This document shows positions 16,306-25,261 of a DNA stretch of 58,805 nt, in pieces. Source of the stretch: Clostridia bacterium (lineage in GTDB: Bacteria > Bacillota > Clostridia > Oscillospirales > Acutalibacteraceae); NCBI GenBank assembly GCA_017397125.1, contig JAFQKB010000084.1:1-58805 (forward strand), in the 5' to 3' direction. Numbering within the stretch: the stretch's first letter is position 1; each line of letters starts with the position of its first letter. A program made the translations under genes and the position numbers. The notes beneath the pieces were generated by a model. That model was not told the origin of the DNA. It made no database searches and saw only the letters and a program-made list of their open reading frames with translations.

Positions 16306-19300
16306 ATGAAACTGAATATGCGTAAAGTGTTGGCTCTCCTAATTACTGTGGCAATGGTATGCGTGGCGTTTCCGATGAACGGTCTTATTTCCGCTTCTGC
16401 GGCCTCTGATGCGCTGGTTAACGGCGACTTTGAACAGGGCCCGGAGAACGCTCTGCCCACCGGCTGGACGGCGGAGAACACCAGTAAACAGTTCGGCATT
16501 GCCACCAAGGATGCCGTTCATAGCGGCACCTACGCCTCCCGTCTGGGCTATCGCTATTACGGAATGGTGTTGTATCAGAATGTGGCTGTGGAGCCGAACA
16601 CCGATTACACCGTGACCTTCTGGTATAAGAGCACCAAAAACAGCGAGGCGGCTGACTATTATTTCGGTGTATACACCGAGGGGTCCAAATACAATTCCGC
16701 GGCCCCCGACAAGGCCGGTCAGCTCATCAACTCCGAGGCTGGCGAGGCGGTGTTGGAGATGGAAATGGTCGACTGGACACAGGTGACCTATACCTTCAAC
16801 AGCGGTGCGAACACCGCTGTGTGTTTGGGCTTTTCCGGCCGGCAGCAGTCCAGTAATTTTAATGCCACCGACGCTGCGGCGTATATGTATGTGGACGATA
16901 TCCTGCTGGAGTCCGGTGGCGAGCTGCCGGACCAGCCGGAGCAGCCGGACGATTCCGAGATAGTCGTTTATGATGATTTTGAGGCCGCAGAGGTCAATAC
17001 GATGGGCGACTGGATCGACGAGGGCGTTATTAACGCCAAGGTAGTGGGTAACGCCGGCAAGGATGCCAGCAAGGGCCTGACCATTTCCGGCGGCACGGCC
17101 AACGGCAATATACGTGTGTACTTTGATGTGGAGCCGAATACCGAATATGAGCTTCAGTACGATTTCTTTGCCTCCGTCGACAGAGGAGCGATAGCGGTCA
17201 GTGTTCGTAAGGCTGATAAATCCACGGTATTTTATCAGGGGAACGTAAGCTATACCGGCGGACAATGGGAGACCCATACGGTTACATTCCATTCCGGTGA
17301 CAATACGCGGATGCGCCTGTTGCTGATCCTGGTAGGCGCCTCTGAAAATTTGGATGCTGCCTTTGATAATTTCATTATCCGCAAGAAGACTCAGAGCGAC
17401 GATGAGGAGAAGCCGATGGAGAACCCCGGCTTTGAGACCGGCGACCTGACCGGCTGGGAGGACATTTATTCCGAGTCCCAGGTGGTGAGCACCGACAGCT
17501 ATGAGGGCCAGTATGCCCTGCACCTGAAGGGCTCCCAGTGGTCTGCGGTGCGGCAAACCCTGATGTTGAAAAAAGATACGGAGTACACCATCACCTTCTA
17601 TGTCAAGCGAGTGACCGGTTCTGACTCTATGGGTATTTGGATCAAGAGCGGTGACAACAACCTGCAGGATCCCGAGGGCAAAGAGTTGGGTGGCAACTAC
17701 CACGTCACCACCGAGGATGGCTGGAAAAAGATCGAGCATACTTTCAACAGCTACGAAAGGACGCGAATCGACCTGTTGCTGGGCATAAACGCAGATGGCA
17801 ACGAGGTGCTCATCGATAACGTGTCCTACGAGGCACAGGAAGCAACAGTCTATGTGCCCCCGCTGCAGCTTTTCTCCTTTAGCATGGTGACCAACCGTCC
17901 CAGCAAGCCGGAGTACAATTTAATCCAAAACGGTGGCTTTGAGTCCACGACCGATGCCCCGTGGAATAAAAACACCTTCTTGGGTGACACGGTGCAGGTC
18001 GTGGAGATGGACAGCGCACCGGAGGGTAACAAGGTGCTGTCTTTCAATACCTCCGGCACCAAGACGCCTACTTGGCACTATTTCTGGATGGATGTGGAGC
18101 CACAGACTGACTACACCTTCTCCGCATGGGTCATGGGTGAATTCCTGTCCAAGGATAATGTAGGCCGCGCTACTTTTGGCGTGATCGACCCGGACACCAA
18201 GAATTTCTTGGTCTATCCCGAACAGGAGAATAAGCAGTCCAAAACCACTCTGCAGCTCTTTCCTACGTCATGGAGCTTTGAGTGGAATATCCGCAGCGTC
18301 GCCTTTAACTCCGGCGACAAGACCCGGGTGGGAATTGCCGTGTATGGCTATGGCTCCCGGATGTACCTGGACGATATTGCCCTGTATGAATCGTCTAACG
18401 GTATCAAATATACCCATCCCAGCAACACCCATATTATCAGCGCGGATGTGGAAGCGGATACGCTGACCTGTGCCGCTGAGGACAATCTGCTGGAAAACTT
18501 TGATCTGTCCGCCGGGGACACCTTCTGGAAAGATGGCCTGGGCTGGAAGAACGGCTTTGTTTCTGTGGAAGAGAGTGCCTATGGCTACGGCAATTCTCTG
18601 AAATACACCGAAAGCGACAATGCTGTGGGTGTATGCTACATCCGGTGGATCGACGTCACCCCGCACACGGAATACATCTTTTCCTGCGATCTATCGGTGC
18701 TGAAGACCGGCGCCGGTTATCTGGCGCTGTTGGATGACCGGATGGATCAGCCCCTTACCTTTGTCCAATATGACTTTGATCAGGATATGTATGAAAACGA
18801 GTGGAACAAGGTGTTTATCCACTTCAATCCCGGTGTGTACGATAAGATCGCCATTATGATCGCAGACCAGGGAGGCGAAGCCTTGATCGACAACCTCCGT
18901 CTCTTTGAGGCGGATAAGGCCGCCGATGTGGAGGATCCCTTTGTGAAGATGCCGGACGGTTGGTACAAGGAAGACGGCAAATGGGTCTATTACCAGGACG
19001 GCTACAAGCTCGCTAACAAGTGGGTCATGGACAGCGTCGGCTGGTGCTACGTGGGCGCCGACGGCTATTGCGTCACCAACAAGTGGGTGGCGGACAGCAA
19101 GGGCTGGTGCTATCTAGACGACAACGGCCGTATGGTCACCAATAAGTGGGTCATGGATTCCGTTGGCTGGTGCTATGTGGGCGCCGACGGCTATTGCGTC
19201 ACCAACAAGTGGGTGGCGGACAGCAAGGGCTGGTGCTATCTAGACGACAACGGCCGCATGGTCACCAATAAGTGGGTCATGGATTCCGTTGGCTGGTGCT

Positions 19301-19578
19301 ATGTGGGCGCCGACGGCTATTGCGTCACCAACAAGTGGGTGGCCGACAGTAAGGGCTGGTGCTATCTGAACGGCAGCGGCCGTATGGTCACCAACAAGTG
19401 GGTCAAGGACTCTGTGGGCTGGTGCTATGTAGGCGAGAACGGCTACTGCGTAACCGACAAGTGGGTCGCTGACAGCAAGGGCTGGTGCTATCTGGATGCC
19501 AACGGCCGTATGGTCTACAACACCTGGATCGGCGGCGACTATGTGGGCGCTGACGGCTACTGGGTACCTGGCAAGTAA
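16306..19578 (+). CDS. Large secreted multi-module carbohydrate-binding protein with wall-binding repeats
   Basis: 1090 residues with a signal peptide ending near SASAAS. Four or five CBM4/9-like jelly-roll modules follow, recognisable by openings such as LVNGDFEQGPENALPTGW, NPGFETGDLTGWED and LIQNGGFESTTDAPW and closings such as MYVDDILLE and VLIDNVSYE. From residue about 904 come eight 21-residue repeats of the type NKWVADSKGWCYLDDNGRMV, similar to choline-binding or glucan-binding repeats that attach proteins to wall polymers. No catalytic domain is visible. It probably binds polysaccharide at the cell surface and works with the preceding hydrolase. Confidence 0.8.
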   Translation: MKLNMRKVLALLITVAMVCVAFPMNGLISASAASDALVNGDFEQGPENALPTGWTAENTSKQFGIATKDAVHSGTYASRLGYRYYGMVLYQNVAVEPNTDYTVTFWYKSTKNSEAADYYFGVYTEGSKYNSAAPDKAGQLINSEAGEAVLEMEMVDWTQVTYTFNSGANTAVCLGFSGRQQSSNFNATDAAAYMYVDDILLESGGELPDQPEQPDDSEIVVYDDFEAAEVNTMGDWIDEGVINAKVVGNAGKDASKGLTISGGTANGNIRVYFDVEPNTEYELQYDFFASVDRGAIAVSVRKADKSTVFYQGNVSYTGGQWETHTVTFHSGDNTRMRLLLILVGASENLDAAFDNFIIRKKTQSDDEEKPMENPGFETGDLTGWEDIYSESQVVSTDSYEGQYALHLKGSQWSAVRQTLMLKKDTEYTITFYVKRVTGSDSMGIWIKSGDNNLQDPEGKELGGNYHVTTEDGWKKIEHTFNSYERTRIDLLLGINADGNEVLIDNVSYEAQEATVYVPPLQLFSFSMVTNRPSKPEYNLIQNGGFESTTDAPWNKNTFLGDTVQVVEMDSAPEGNKVLSFNTSGTKTPTWHYFWMDVEPQTDYTFSAWVMGEFLSKDNVGRATFGVIDPDTKNFLVYPEQENKQSKTTLQLFPTSWSFEWNIRSVAFNSGDKTRVGIAVYGYGSRMYLDDIALYESSNGIKYTHPSNTHIISADVEADTLTCAAEDNLLENFDLSAGDTFWKDGLGWKNGFVSVEESAYGYGNSLKYTESDNAVGVCYIRWIDVTPHTEYIFSCDLSVLKTGAGYLALLDDRMDQPLTFVQYDFDQDMYENEWNKVFIHFNPGVYDKIAIMIADQGGEALIDNLRLFEADKAADVEDPFVKMPDGWYKEDGKWVYYQDGYKLANKWVMDSVGWCYVGADGYCVTNKWVADSKGWCYLDDNGRMVTNKWVMDSVGWCYVGADGYCVTNKWVADSKGWCYLDDNGRMVTNKWVMDSVGWCYVGADGYCVTNKWVADSKGWCYLNGSGRMVTNKWVKDSVGWCYVGENGYCVTDKWVADSKGWCYLDANGRMVYNTWIGGDYVGADGYWVPGK
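19015..19518 (+). repeat. Eight tandem 63-bp units (126-bp period) coding wall-binding repeats
   Basis: The units alternate between two types, so the true period is 126 bp. The first three 126-bp pairs are nearly identical in DNA, not only in protein; the fourth pair has drifted more. This suggests recent amplification or gene conversion and possible copy-number change. Confidence 0.85.
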
Positions 19579-19609
19579 GCAACAAGCCAATACTGGCAAA
19601 TAAGCACCG

Positions 19610-19641
19610 GGCGGCAGGGGGTTCCTCCTGCCGCCTTTTGG
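19610..19641 (+). terminator. Terminator after the wall-repeat protein
   Basis: A 9-bp GC stem (19610-19618 with 19627-19635) followed by TTTTGGCTTTCTT. Confidence 0.75.
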
Positions 19642-19744
19642 CTTTCTTGCACAAAGTAAAAGATAAACTGTTTTCGCTGACTTGAGAGGGATAATTGTGA
19701 ATGTGTATGTTCATGTTTCACAAAGTTTTGCAGTTTTAGCAAAA

Positions 19745-19773
19745 TTGCGAAATTTGGTTCTTTGTGTTATAAT
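19745..19773 (+). promoter_or_regulatory. Strong sigma-A promoter without a following gene
   Basis: TTGCGA at 19745-19750, exactly 17 bases, then TATAAT at 19768-19773. The start point would be near 19780. No protein gene follows before the terminator at 19954. Confidence 0.75.
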
Positions 19774-19779
19774 TCTTTA

Positions 19780-19987
19780 GTCAAACGAAATCGATATGCA
19801 CTGGTAATAGTTTTGCATCAAAGGATAACCATACCCTTTTGCGCACAATAACTTTGCAAATTTGGTAAAAACGCAAGTTTCGTCAAGTTATTGTGCGGGA
19901 AACCTATCATTGCTTGAAATTTGTTTGGCGGCAATCGAAGTTCGCGTTTTTCGGTGTGTGCAGCTCTGGTTGCACACACTTTTTTAT
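19780..19987 (+). ncRNA. Candidate structured small RNA, possibly 6S-like
   Basis: About 205 bases between a strong promoter and a strong terminator. The ends pair (19782-19791 with 19919-19927), then a second helix (GCA and TAATAG with CTATCA and TGC). Next comes a large asymmetric bubble with about 30 bases on the 5' side, and then a perfect 13-bp helix (19842-19854 with 19885-19897) leading to the tip. A long rod with a central bubble is the architecture of 6S RNA, which mimics an open promoter. I could not match 6S sequence consensus by eye, so the family name is tentative. Confidence 0.5.
19954..19987 (+). terminator. Terminator of the candidate small RNA
   Basis: Perfect stem GTGTGTGCA/TGCACACAC with an 8-base loop, followed by TTTTTTATTTT. 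Confidence 0.85.
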
Positions 19988-20215
19988 TTTGATGAGAATA
20001 GCATTTGAAAGGGCAGCATCCTTGTTAGGTTACGCTTATGCTGAATGCTTTTGTCTAGAAAGAGATTTTTTACATGCACTTTTTGGCCTCCTTTGGGTCT
20101 GTTTTGTTCAAAAAACGAACACAAATTCCAGAAATGTGCAAAATAAGCACTGCACAAAAATTGAGAAAATTATAAAAGTTAGAGTTGGAAAATTATGGAA
20201 AATGCACAAAGGACG

Positions 20216-20312
20216 ATAGGGGGAGAAATCGAGTGTGATTGAGCCCCCAAAAGCAGGAGAGGGCCTGCAATCCGTGGCGTTTAGCGCAATAAAGGGCCTC
20301 CTTATTTTGTGT
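20216..20312 (+). other. Cluster of hairpins with a terminator-like end
   Basis: GGGGG (20219-20223) pairs with CCCCC (20244-20248) around an inner AATC/GATT stem. GCAGG pairs with CCTGC next to it. AATAAAGG pairs with CCTTATT before TTTTGTG (about 20288-20310). It may be a leader or small RNA. No family recognised and no clear promoter found. The rest of the 0.9-kb gap is AT-rich and holds no credible gene. Confidence 0.35.
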
Positions 20313-20363
20313 ACTTTGACGAAAGAAGCGTGTCTTTTCCACAAAAATCCAGCGAATTTTTGG

Positions 20364-20392
20364 TTGCATATCGATTTGGACTATGATATAAT
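20364..20392 (+). promoter_or_regulatory. Sigma-A promoter for the dockerin/cohesin-like genes
   Basis: TTGCAT at 20364-20369, 17 bases, then TATAAT at 20387-20392. The ~90-base leader contains a hairpin (GCCCTAC with GTGGGC, enclosing CCGGCGAAAGGCTGG). This is the last strong promoter I see before the long surface-structure gene run. Confidence 0.68.
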
Positions 20393-20488
20393 AAGTTACC
20401 CTAATATGGAAAACTGCCCTACTCTACCGGCGAAAGGCTGGCTGATGTGGGCTTTTGAACAATAGACATCCACTCTTGGAGGAACGTT

Positions 20489-21427
20489 ATGAAAGTGCTT
20501 ATGAAACGATCGCTCTCTGTGCTATGTGTGGTGATAGCCTTGTCTGTCGCCACTCTGGGCGTGGAGATATTTTTTGCCGATGCGGCCAGCAGCAGCATCA
20601 CGGTCACCAGCGCCATCACGGGCGAGAAAAAGTACACCGGTGACGATCTGCAGGAGGCCTTCAGCGCGGCGGAGCGTGGCTGTATTGTGGCTATCTCCCG
20701 TTACATAACCCTTACCGCCGACGTGACCCTGTCCGCCGAGGTGATGCTCACCGGCCAGTCCTACATTAAATTTGAGGATTACCGCATCCTGCTGCATGGC
20801 AAGGGCGCCCTGTTTGTGGATACCCGTCTGCGTACCAAATACGTTGCCGCAGCCAACGCGGCTTACAGCACTATCGAAATGGTGGAGGAAAACGGCGGAT
20901 TCCTATACTACATAGTGGCTCAGGCTCCCAGCTTTGGCAAGGCCAAGCCCACCTTCAAGGAGTCCGGCATTGTCTACGGAAACCGCGTGGATGAAGAGGC
21001 CGGTATCCTCTACCATGATGTGGTGGTCAGCGGCATCACCACCGGTGAGCTAGGCTCGCTGGTCTCTATCACCGCCTCTAATTCTGAAAAGGTGGACGTC
21101 ACCTACAACGGCACCGTATCGGTCAATGACCGGACCTACGTCACCAACGGCAGCACCATGGTGCTGTCCGCCTCCAACCACGATTTTGCCGAAAAGGTGA
21201 CCAAATCCTACACAGTGATCCTTCTGGGGGACGTCAACGGAAACGGTATGGTGGATGCGGCGGATGCCAATCTCATCTCCTGCCACGCCAACGGAACCAA
21301 GCCGCTGACCGGCAATGCGCTGCTGGCGGCGGACGCTAATCAGGACAGCTTTGTGACCTGGGAGGATGCTCAACTGCTTTGTGATAAGTATGTGAGAATC
21401 GATAGCTACAGCAGCCCTTTGGCCTAA
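20489..21427 (+). CDS. Secreted protein with C-terminal type I dockerin domain
   Basis: 312 residues. Signal peptide MKVLMKRSLSVLCVVIALSV, with cleavage near FADAAS. The middle (about 30-240) is beta-rich and not recognised; SAITGEKKYTGDDLQEAF followed by short repeats suggests a beta-solenoid or carbohydrate-associated fold. The C-terminus carries two calcium-binding dockerin loops, GDVNGNGMVDAADANLI and ADANQDSFVTWEDAQLL, with the expected spacing. Dockerins plug into cohesin domains, and the next gene encodes a membrane-anchored protein with a cohesin-like domain only 26 bp downstream. The pair could fix this protein to the cell surface. Confidence 0.85.
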   Translation: MKVLMKRSLSVLCVVIALSVATLGVEIFFADAASSSITVTSAITGEKKYTGDDLQEAFSAAERGCIVAISRYITLTADVTLSAEVMLTGQSYIKFEDYRILLHGKGALFVDTRLRTKYVAAANAAYSTIEMVEENGGFLYYIVAQAPSFGKAKPTFKESGIVYGNRVDEEAGILYHDVVVSGITTGELGSLVSITASNSEKVDVTYNGTVSVNDRTYVTNGSTMVLSASNHDFAEKVTKSYTVILLGDVNGNGMVDAADANLISCHANGTKPLTGNALLAADANQDSFVTWEDAQLLCDKYVRIDSYSSPLA

Positions 21428-21452
21428 GCACGCGGAAAGGAATACACCTCCT

Positions 21453-22616
21453 ATGAGACTAATTATCAAAAAAACGCTACCCTTTGTGGTGGCGGTTGCC
21501 GTCTTGTTTGCGGTGGCGCCCACAGCCAGTGCGGAGATCCTGGTGGTGGACCCGGAGGAGACGGCGACCTTTACGCTGGAGTTTTCCGGCGTCACTGCTA
21601 TTGAGGGTACCATTGAGTTTTCGAACCCCTCCATCATCAGCAATATCCAGTACGATCGCACCGACAACGGCATGAAGGGCCGGGTGGAAAACGGAACCAT
21701 CTTCCTGTACACAGACGGACAGGAGGGTGTGGACGGCAAGATCGACGTGACCATCACCATTTATTCTGCGGCGCCGAAGGGCAGCACCTGCAACATTACC
21801 TTCCAGTACGCTACCACCGAGCCGGGCAGCAATACCCCCGGCCCTGTCCGCAATGTGACCTACACCGTGACGGTGCGTACCAATGAGCAGGCCACCACGC
21901 CGCCCACCACCGAGTCGAAGCCCACTACGCCGACAACCACACAGCCCACCAACCCCAAGGTGGACGTGTCCGCCCTACAGGAGCAGATCCGCATCGCCCA
22001 GAGCCTGACCTATTACGACTACACAAAGACCTCCTGGGCGGCGGTGGAGCAGGCGGTGCAGAGCGGCACCCTGACGCTGAGCAGCGACGACCAAGCCGAG
22101 GTGGATCAGGCCGCCCAGGCCATCAAGGACGCCATCCAAAAACTGGTTCGGGTGGATTATTCCAGGCTGCAGGCGGCGCTGGACAGCGTGGGCGATATGG
22201 ATAAGCACGAGGACCTGACCGCCATCTGGAGCCGGTTTATTGCGGCGTTGCAGAATGCCCGTGTCCAACGCACCAGCGGCGACCAGGCCGCAGTGGACAA
22301 GGCGACCCGTGAGCTGTTAGCCAGCAAGGACGAACTGCAAAAGGCGCTGGAGGATATGGGCGATCTTATCACCGTGGAGAAGGAAGTACCGGTGGAGGTC
22401 GAGCCCAGCTACGATTTCTGTAACATCACCGGCCACACGGTCCGTCTGATCGTGATGATTGCCAGCCTGGCACTCAACGGGGTGCTCATCGGCCTGATCG
22501 TCTACTACTTCCTGAAAAAGCGAAGCAACCAAAAGGATAAGACACCCCTGGTGGAGTACGACATTGCCGATGACGAGGCCGAGATGGAACTCAACGACGA
22601 GGTCGAGATACTGTAA
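21453..22616 (+). CDS. Membrane-anchored protein with cohesin-like and FIVAR-like domains
   Basis: 387 residues with a signal peptide ending near TASAE. Residues about 27-145 resemble a cohesin: TFTLEFSGVTAIEGTIEFS, NIQYDR, then GKIDVTITIYSAAPKGSTC. A Thr/Pro-rich linker (about 148-172) leads to two helical FIVAR-like segments (LTYYDYTKTSWAAVEQAVQS and the following helices to about 300). A membrane helix (about 330-352) and an acidic cytoplasmic tail end the protein. It could be the surface receptor for the dockerin protein encoded just upstream. The cohesin call rests on pattern reading and needs a structural check. Confidence 0.6.
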   Translation: MRLIIKKTLPFVVAVAVLFAVAPTASAEILVVDPEETATFTLEFSGVTAIEGTIEFSNPSIISNIQYDRTDNGMKGRVENGTIFLYTDGQEGVDGKIDVTITIYSAAPKGSTCNITFQYATTEPGSNTPGPVRNVTYTVTVRTNEQATTPPTTESKPTTPTTTQPTNPKVDVSALQEQIRIAQSLTYYDYTKTSWAAVEQAVQSGTLTLSSDDQAEVDQAAQAIKDAIQKLVRVDYSRLQAALDSVGDMDKHEDLTAIWSRFIAALQNARVQRTSGDQAAVDKATRELLASKDELQKALEDMGDLITVEKEVPVEVEPSYDFCNITGHTVRLIVMIASLALNGVLIGLIVYYFLKKRSNQKDKTPLVEYDIADDEAEMELNDEVEIL

Positions 22617-22664
22617 TCCCGACCGTCTGACCAACCAATACACGCAAGAGAAAGGAAACGAGCT

Positions 22665-24128
22665 GTGGAGGAACAGAAGTGGAAACGAGAGGTCTATGAG
22701 ACCTGGGACGCAGCATTTAAGGCGTTGCTGCCGCAGGTGCGTCAGCAATCGGTCCGCGTGGCGGCTTATGCCCGGGAGCTGTTTGTAAAGGCCTGTGCCC
22801 AGTCCTTTGCCAAGCACACCCCTGAGGGGCAGGCGCGGATACACGGCCGCTATGCGGACGCCATGTACAAGTGCGGTATGTACCACCAGCTGGGCAAGGC
22901 GTTGGTACCGCCGGAATACCAGCAGTTGCAGCCGGATTTCACCGAAGAAGAGCAGCAGCTGTACCGCAAATACACCACCGACGGCCGTATTCTGGTGGCG
23001 ATGCTGCAGGTCCGCAGCGCCAAGGCGCGCTTTTGGAAAAAGGATAATTTCGAGGAGCAGCCCACAGAGAACATTCCCTGGCTGATGATCCGTGAAAGCT
23101 GCGAGCAGCATATGGAGCGGTGGGACGGCAGCGGCTATCCCGCCGGCCGCACCGGCGACGAGATCAGTGCGGTGGCCCAGATCGTGGGCCTGGCCAAGGA
23201 GCTGGACACCCTGGCCTCCACCACCCGGTCGGAAAACCCCTTTGACGAGGCGGTGGAGCAGCTGTGTGCCCAGTCCGGCACCGCCTGGAATCCGGAACTG
23301 ATCGCCGTGCTCAAGGCCGCCAAGGACGATTGCCGGGCGGTGTATCAGAAATACATACACTACACACTCACGCTGCCCAAGACCATTCAGCTGGTGGAGC
23401 GGGAGTCCGACCGGGTCATGGGCCTGTCCTACCGGCCGATGCTGGACTCCCTGACCGGTGACGTGGCGGCCTACGAGGCCACCCCCTGGTTCAGCGGCAT
23501 TTTGGGTCAGCCCGGTGAGGTGGAGCGCATGGCGGATATCGCGCCCATGCTGCGCCGCACCGGTCTGATCGGGGACGTGTGCTTCTATCTGCTGTACGAG
23601 GCGGCGGACACCATCCTGCGTATGCGCAATTGCAAGATCGACGTGACCACTCTGCTAGTGCAGATGCCGGACGAATTCTACGCCCTGGGCAGCAAGCTCA
23701 AGGAATTCACGCAACTGTTTGAGGACCAGCCCATCGAAAAGGAAAACCTGCTGCTGACCATCTCCGAGTCGGCGGTGGTATCCGCCACCAAGGCCACCCT
23801 CGAGACGATTGCCAAATACCGGCGCAATCACATATCTCTGGTGCTGGACAACTTCCACCCCGAGGCCTGGGCACCGGAACGGCTCAAGGAACTGGGCTTT
23901 ACCCACCTGCGGCTGGCGCCGGAGGTGTGTATGCTGGAGGAGACGGCCAATTCCGCCCAGGCACTTAAAACCTGGGGATTTACCATCCTGGGCGCCGGCG
24001 TGGACACCCCCGAGATGCAGTCCTGGCTGTTCGCCAATGGGGCCGAGTGGGTGTCCGGTCCGGTCACCGGCCCGTCGGTCAGCGAGGATGAGCTGATCCG
24101 TGACGGCATCGTGAGGCGGCAGCAATGA
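22665..24128 (+). CDS. Degenerate HD-GYP plus degenerate EAL protein, probable c-di-GMP sensor
   Basis: 487 residues with a GTG start after AGAAAGGAAACGAGCT. The N-terminal half follows HD-GYP: the signature MERWDGSGYPAGRTGDEIS is clear. However, the HD pair reads HQLGK, the next metal histidine is a tyrosine (LYRKYTTDG) and the last aspartate region reads AQIVGLAKELDTL. The C-terminal half follows EAL (YRPMLDSLTGDVAAYEAT; later VLDNFHPEAW and GAGVDTPEMQSWLFANGA), again with key acidic residues replaced. Both domains look catalytically dead, so binding of c-di-GMP or of a protein partner is the likelier role. It overlaps the next gene by 4 bp (ATGA) and opens the surface-structure run. Confidence 0.75.
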   Translation: MEEQKWKREVYETWDAAFKALLPQVRQQSVRVAAYARELFVKACAQSFAKHTPEGQARIHGRYADAMYKCGMYHQLGKALVPPEYQQLQPDFTEEEQQLYRKYTTDGRILVAMLQVRSAKARFWKKDNFEEQPTENIPWLMIRESCEQHMERWDGSGYPAGRTGDEISAVAQIVGLAKELDTLASTTRSENPFDEAVEQLCAQSGTAWNPELIAVLKAAKDDCRAVYQKYIHYTLTLPKTIQLVERESDRVMGLSYRPMLDSLTGDVAAYEATPWFSGILGQPGEVERMADIAPMLRRTGLIGDVCFYLLYEAADTILRMRNCKIDVTTLLVQMPDEFYALGSKLKEFTQLFEDQPIEKENLLLTISESAVVSATKATLETIAKYRRNHISLVLDNFHPEAWAPERLKELGFTHLRLAPEVCMLEETANSAQALKTWGFTILGAGVDTPEMQSWLFANGAEWVSGPVTGPSVSEDELIRDGIVRRQQ

Positions 24129-25132
24129 GCGCCCCGCAGACTGCCGGCACCGACCGGCCAACCCGCCTGAACCTGCTGCGCAAGCGGCGGGGCGGCATGC
24201 CCCTCACACGGGACGAGGTCCGGGAGATCAAAGCCGGGCGCAAAAAGCTGCGTAAGGAGATGCGGGCCGCCGGCATCCGGAGCAAGGATGAGTTCGAACT
24301 CACCGCTTCCTCTTTGGGTCTGTATTTTGATAAGCGGCACGGCTTTCTCCTATGGCTGTTCCACGGCAGAGGCCTGTGGGTGCTGCTGGGTGCCCTGCTG
24401 ATGGCGCTGCTGGCGCTGTTAGGTATGGCCTGGGTCAGCCAGATGCGTGGTCTGTTCACCATCAATATGGACGATGATATGTTCCGTGAGGGCTTTGTGC
24501 TCAGCGAGACCGTGGACTTTGCCCATCCGGCCCACAATCTGTTTTGCGAGCCGGCCACCGACGTACCCTGCATGTCCATCGTGGGTCTAAAGCCGGACAT
24601 CGACAGCTATGAAGGACAGCACAACGGCCCCGGCTATTTCGCCTATACCTACTATGTGCGCAACGAGGGCGAGAGCACTGTGGACTATCGCTGGGAGATG
24701 CACATCACCGGTGAGAGTCAGGATTGCTCCACCGCCGTCTGGATGATGATCATCGAGGATGGTGCCCTGGCCCTCTATGCCGAGGCTACCGCCGACGGTA
24801 CTCCCCAGTCGGTGCCTCCGGTGGGGGATGACACCCGAGGCTATCTGAACATACCGGCGCTGTCTCTGGCACCGGACCAGGGTGAATATCTGCAGCCCAT
24901 TCAAACCTCCGGCCGGGTCACCTATTACCGGTTGACGCCCCGGCCCTTTGCCGACCCGCACACGGTGGCCACCGGCTACCAGAGCGAGGTAGCACCCGGA
25001 GACGTACACAAGTACACGGTGGTAGTGTGGTTTGAAGGGGATGACCCCGATTGTACCGACGCCATCATCGGCGGTCACCTGGGCTTGGGTATGCAGTACA
25101 CCCTGGTAGAGGAAGAAGAAAAGACGGAATAA
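24125..25132 (+). CDS. Single-pass membrane protein with TasA-like external domain
   Basis: 335 residues. A basic cytoplasmic N-terminus (about 1-80, with LTRDEVREIKAGRKKLRKEM) is followed by one membrane helix (about 82-105). The beta-rich external domain includes AYTYYVRNEGESTVDYRWEM and ends VVVWFEGDDPDCTDAIIGG. That last motif recurs in exported proteins of this locus and is typical of TasA/camelysin-like proteins. It overlaps the HD-GYP/EAL-like gene, so it may pass a cytoplasmic nucleotide signal to the outside or anchor the external structure. No close family recognised. Confidence 0.6.
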   Translation: MSAPQTAGTDRPTRLNLLRKRRGGMPLTRDEVREIKAGRKKLRKEMRAAGIRSKDEFELTASSLGLYFDKRHGFLLWLFHGRGLWVLLGALLMALLALLGMAWVSQMRGLFTINMDDDMFREGFVLSETVDFAHPAHNLFCEPATDVPCMSIVGLKPDIDSYEGQHNGPGYFAYTYYVRNEGESTVDYRWEMHITGESQDCSTAVWMMIIEDGALALYAEATADGTPQSVPPVGDDTRGYLNIPALSLAPDQGEYLQPIQTSGRVTYYRLTPRPFADPHTVATGYQSEVAPGDVHKYTVVVWFEGDDPDCTDAIIGGHLGLGMQYTLVEEEEKTE

Positions 25133-25261
25133 ACCGATGCTTTTGTACGGTTTACAAAAACAATCACAGGCTGCGGGAACACTCCACCCGGCGTCTGTGT
25201 TTATATAAACGCCGAAAGGCAAACAAAGCAAACCCGATTTATAAGAAAGGAATGATAGAAC

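Noticed and set aside
19015-19518. Possible CRISPR array
   Set aside because: The repeats are contiguous, in frame, without spacers, and encode wall-binding modules.
19893-20465. Short open frames in the AT-rich gap before the dockerin gene
   Set aside because: No RBS, odd composition, overlap with the terminator and promoter signals; no sign of real coding.
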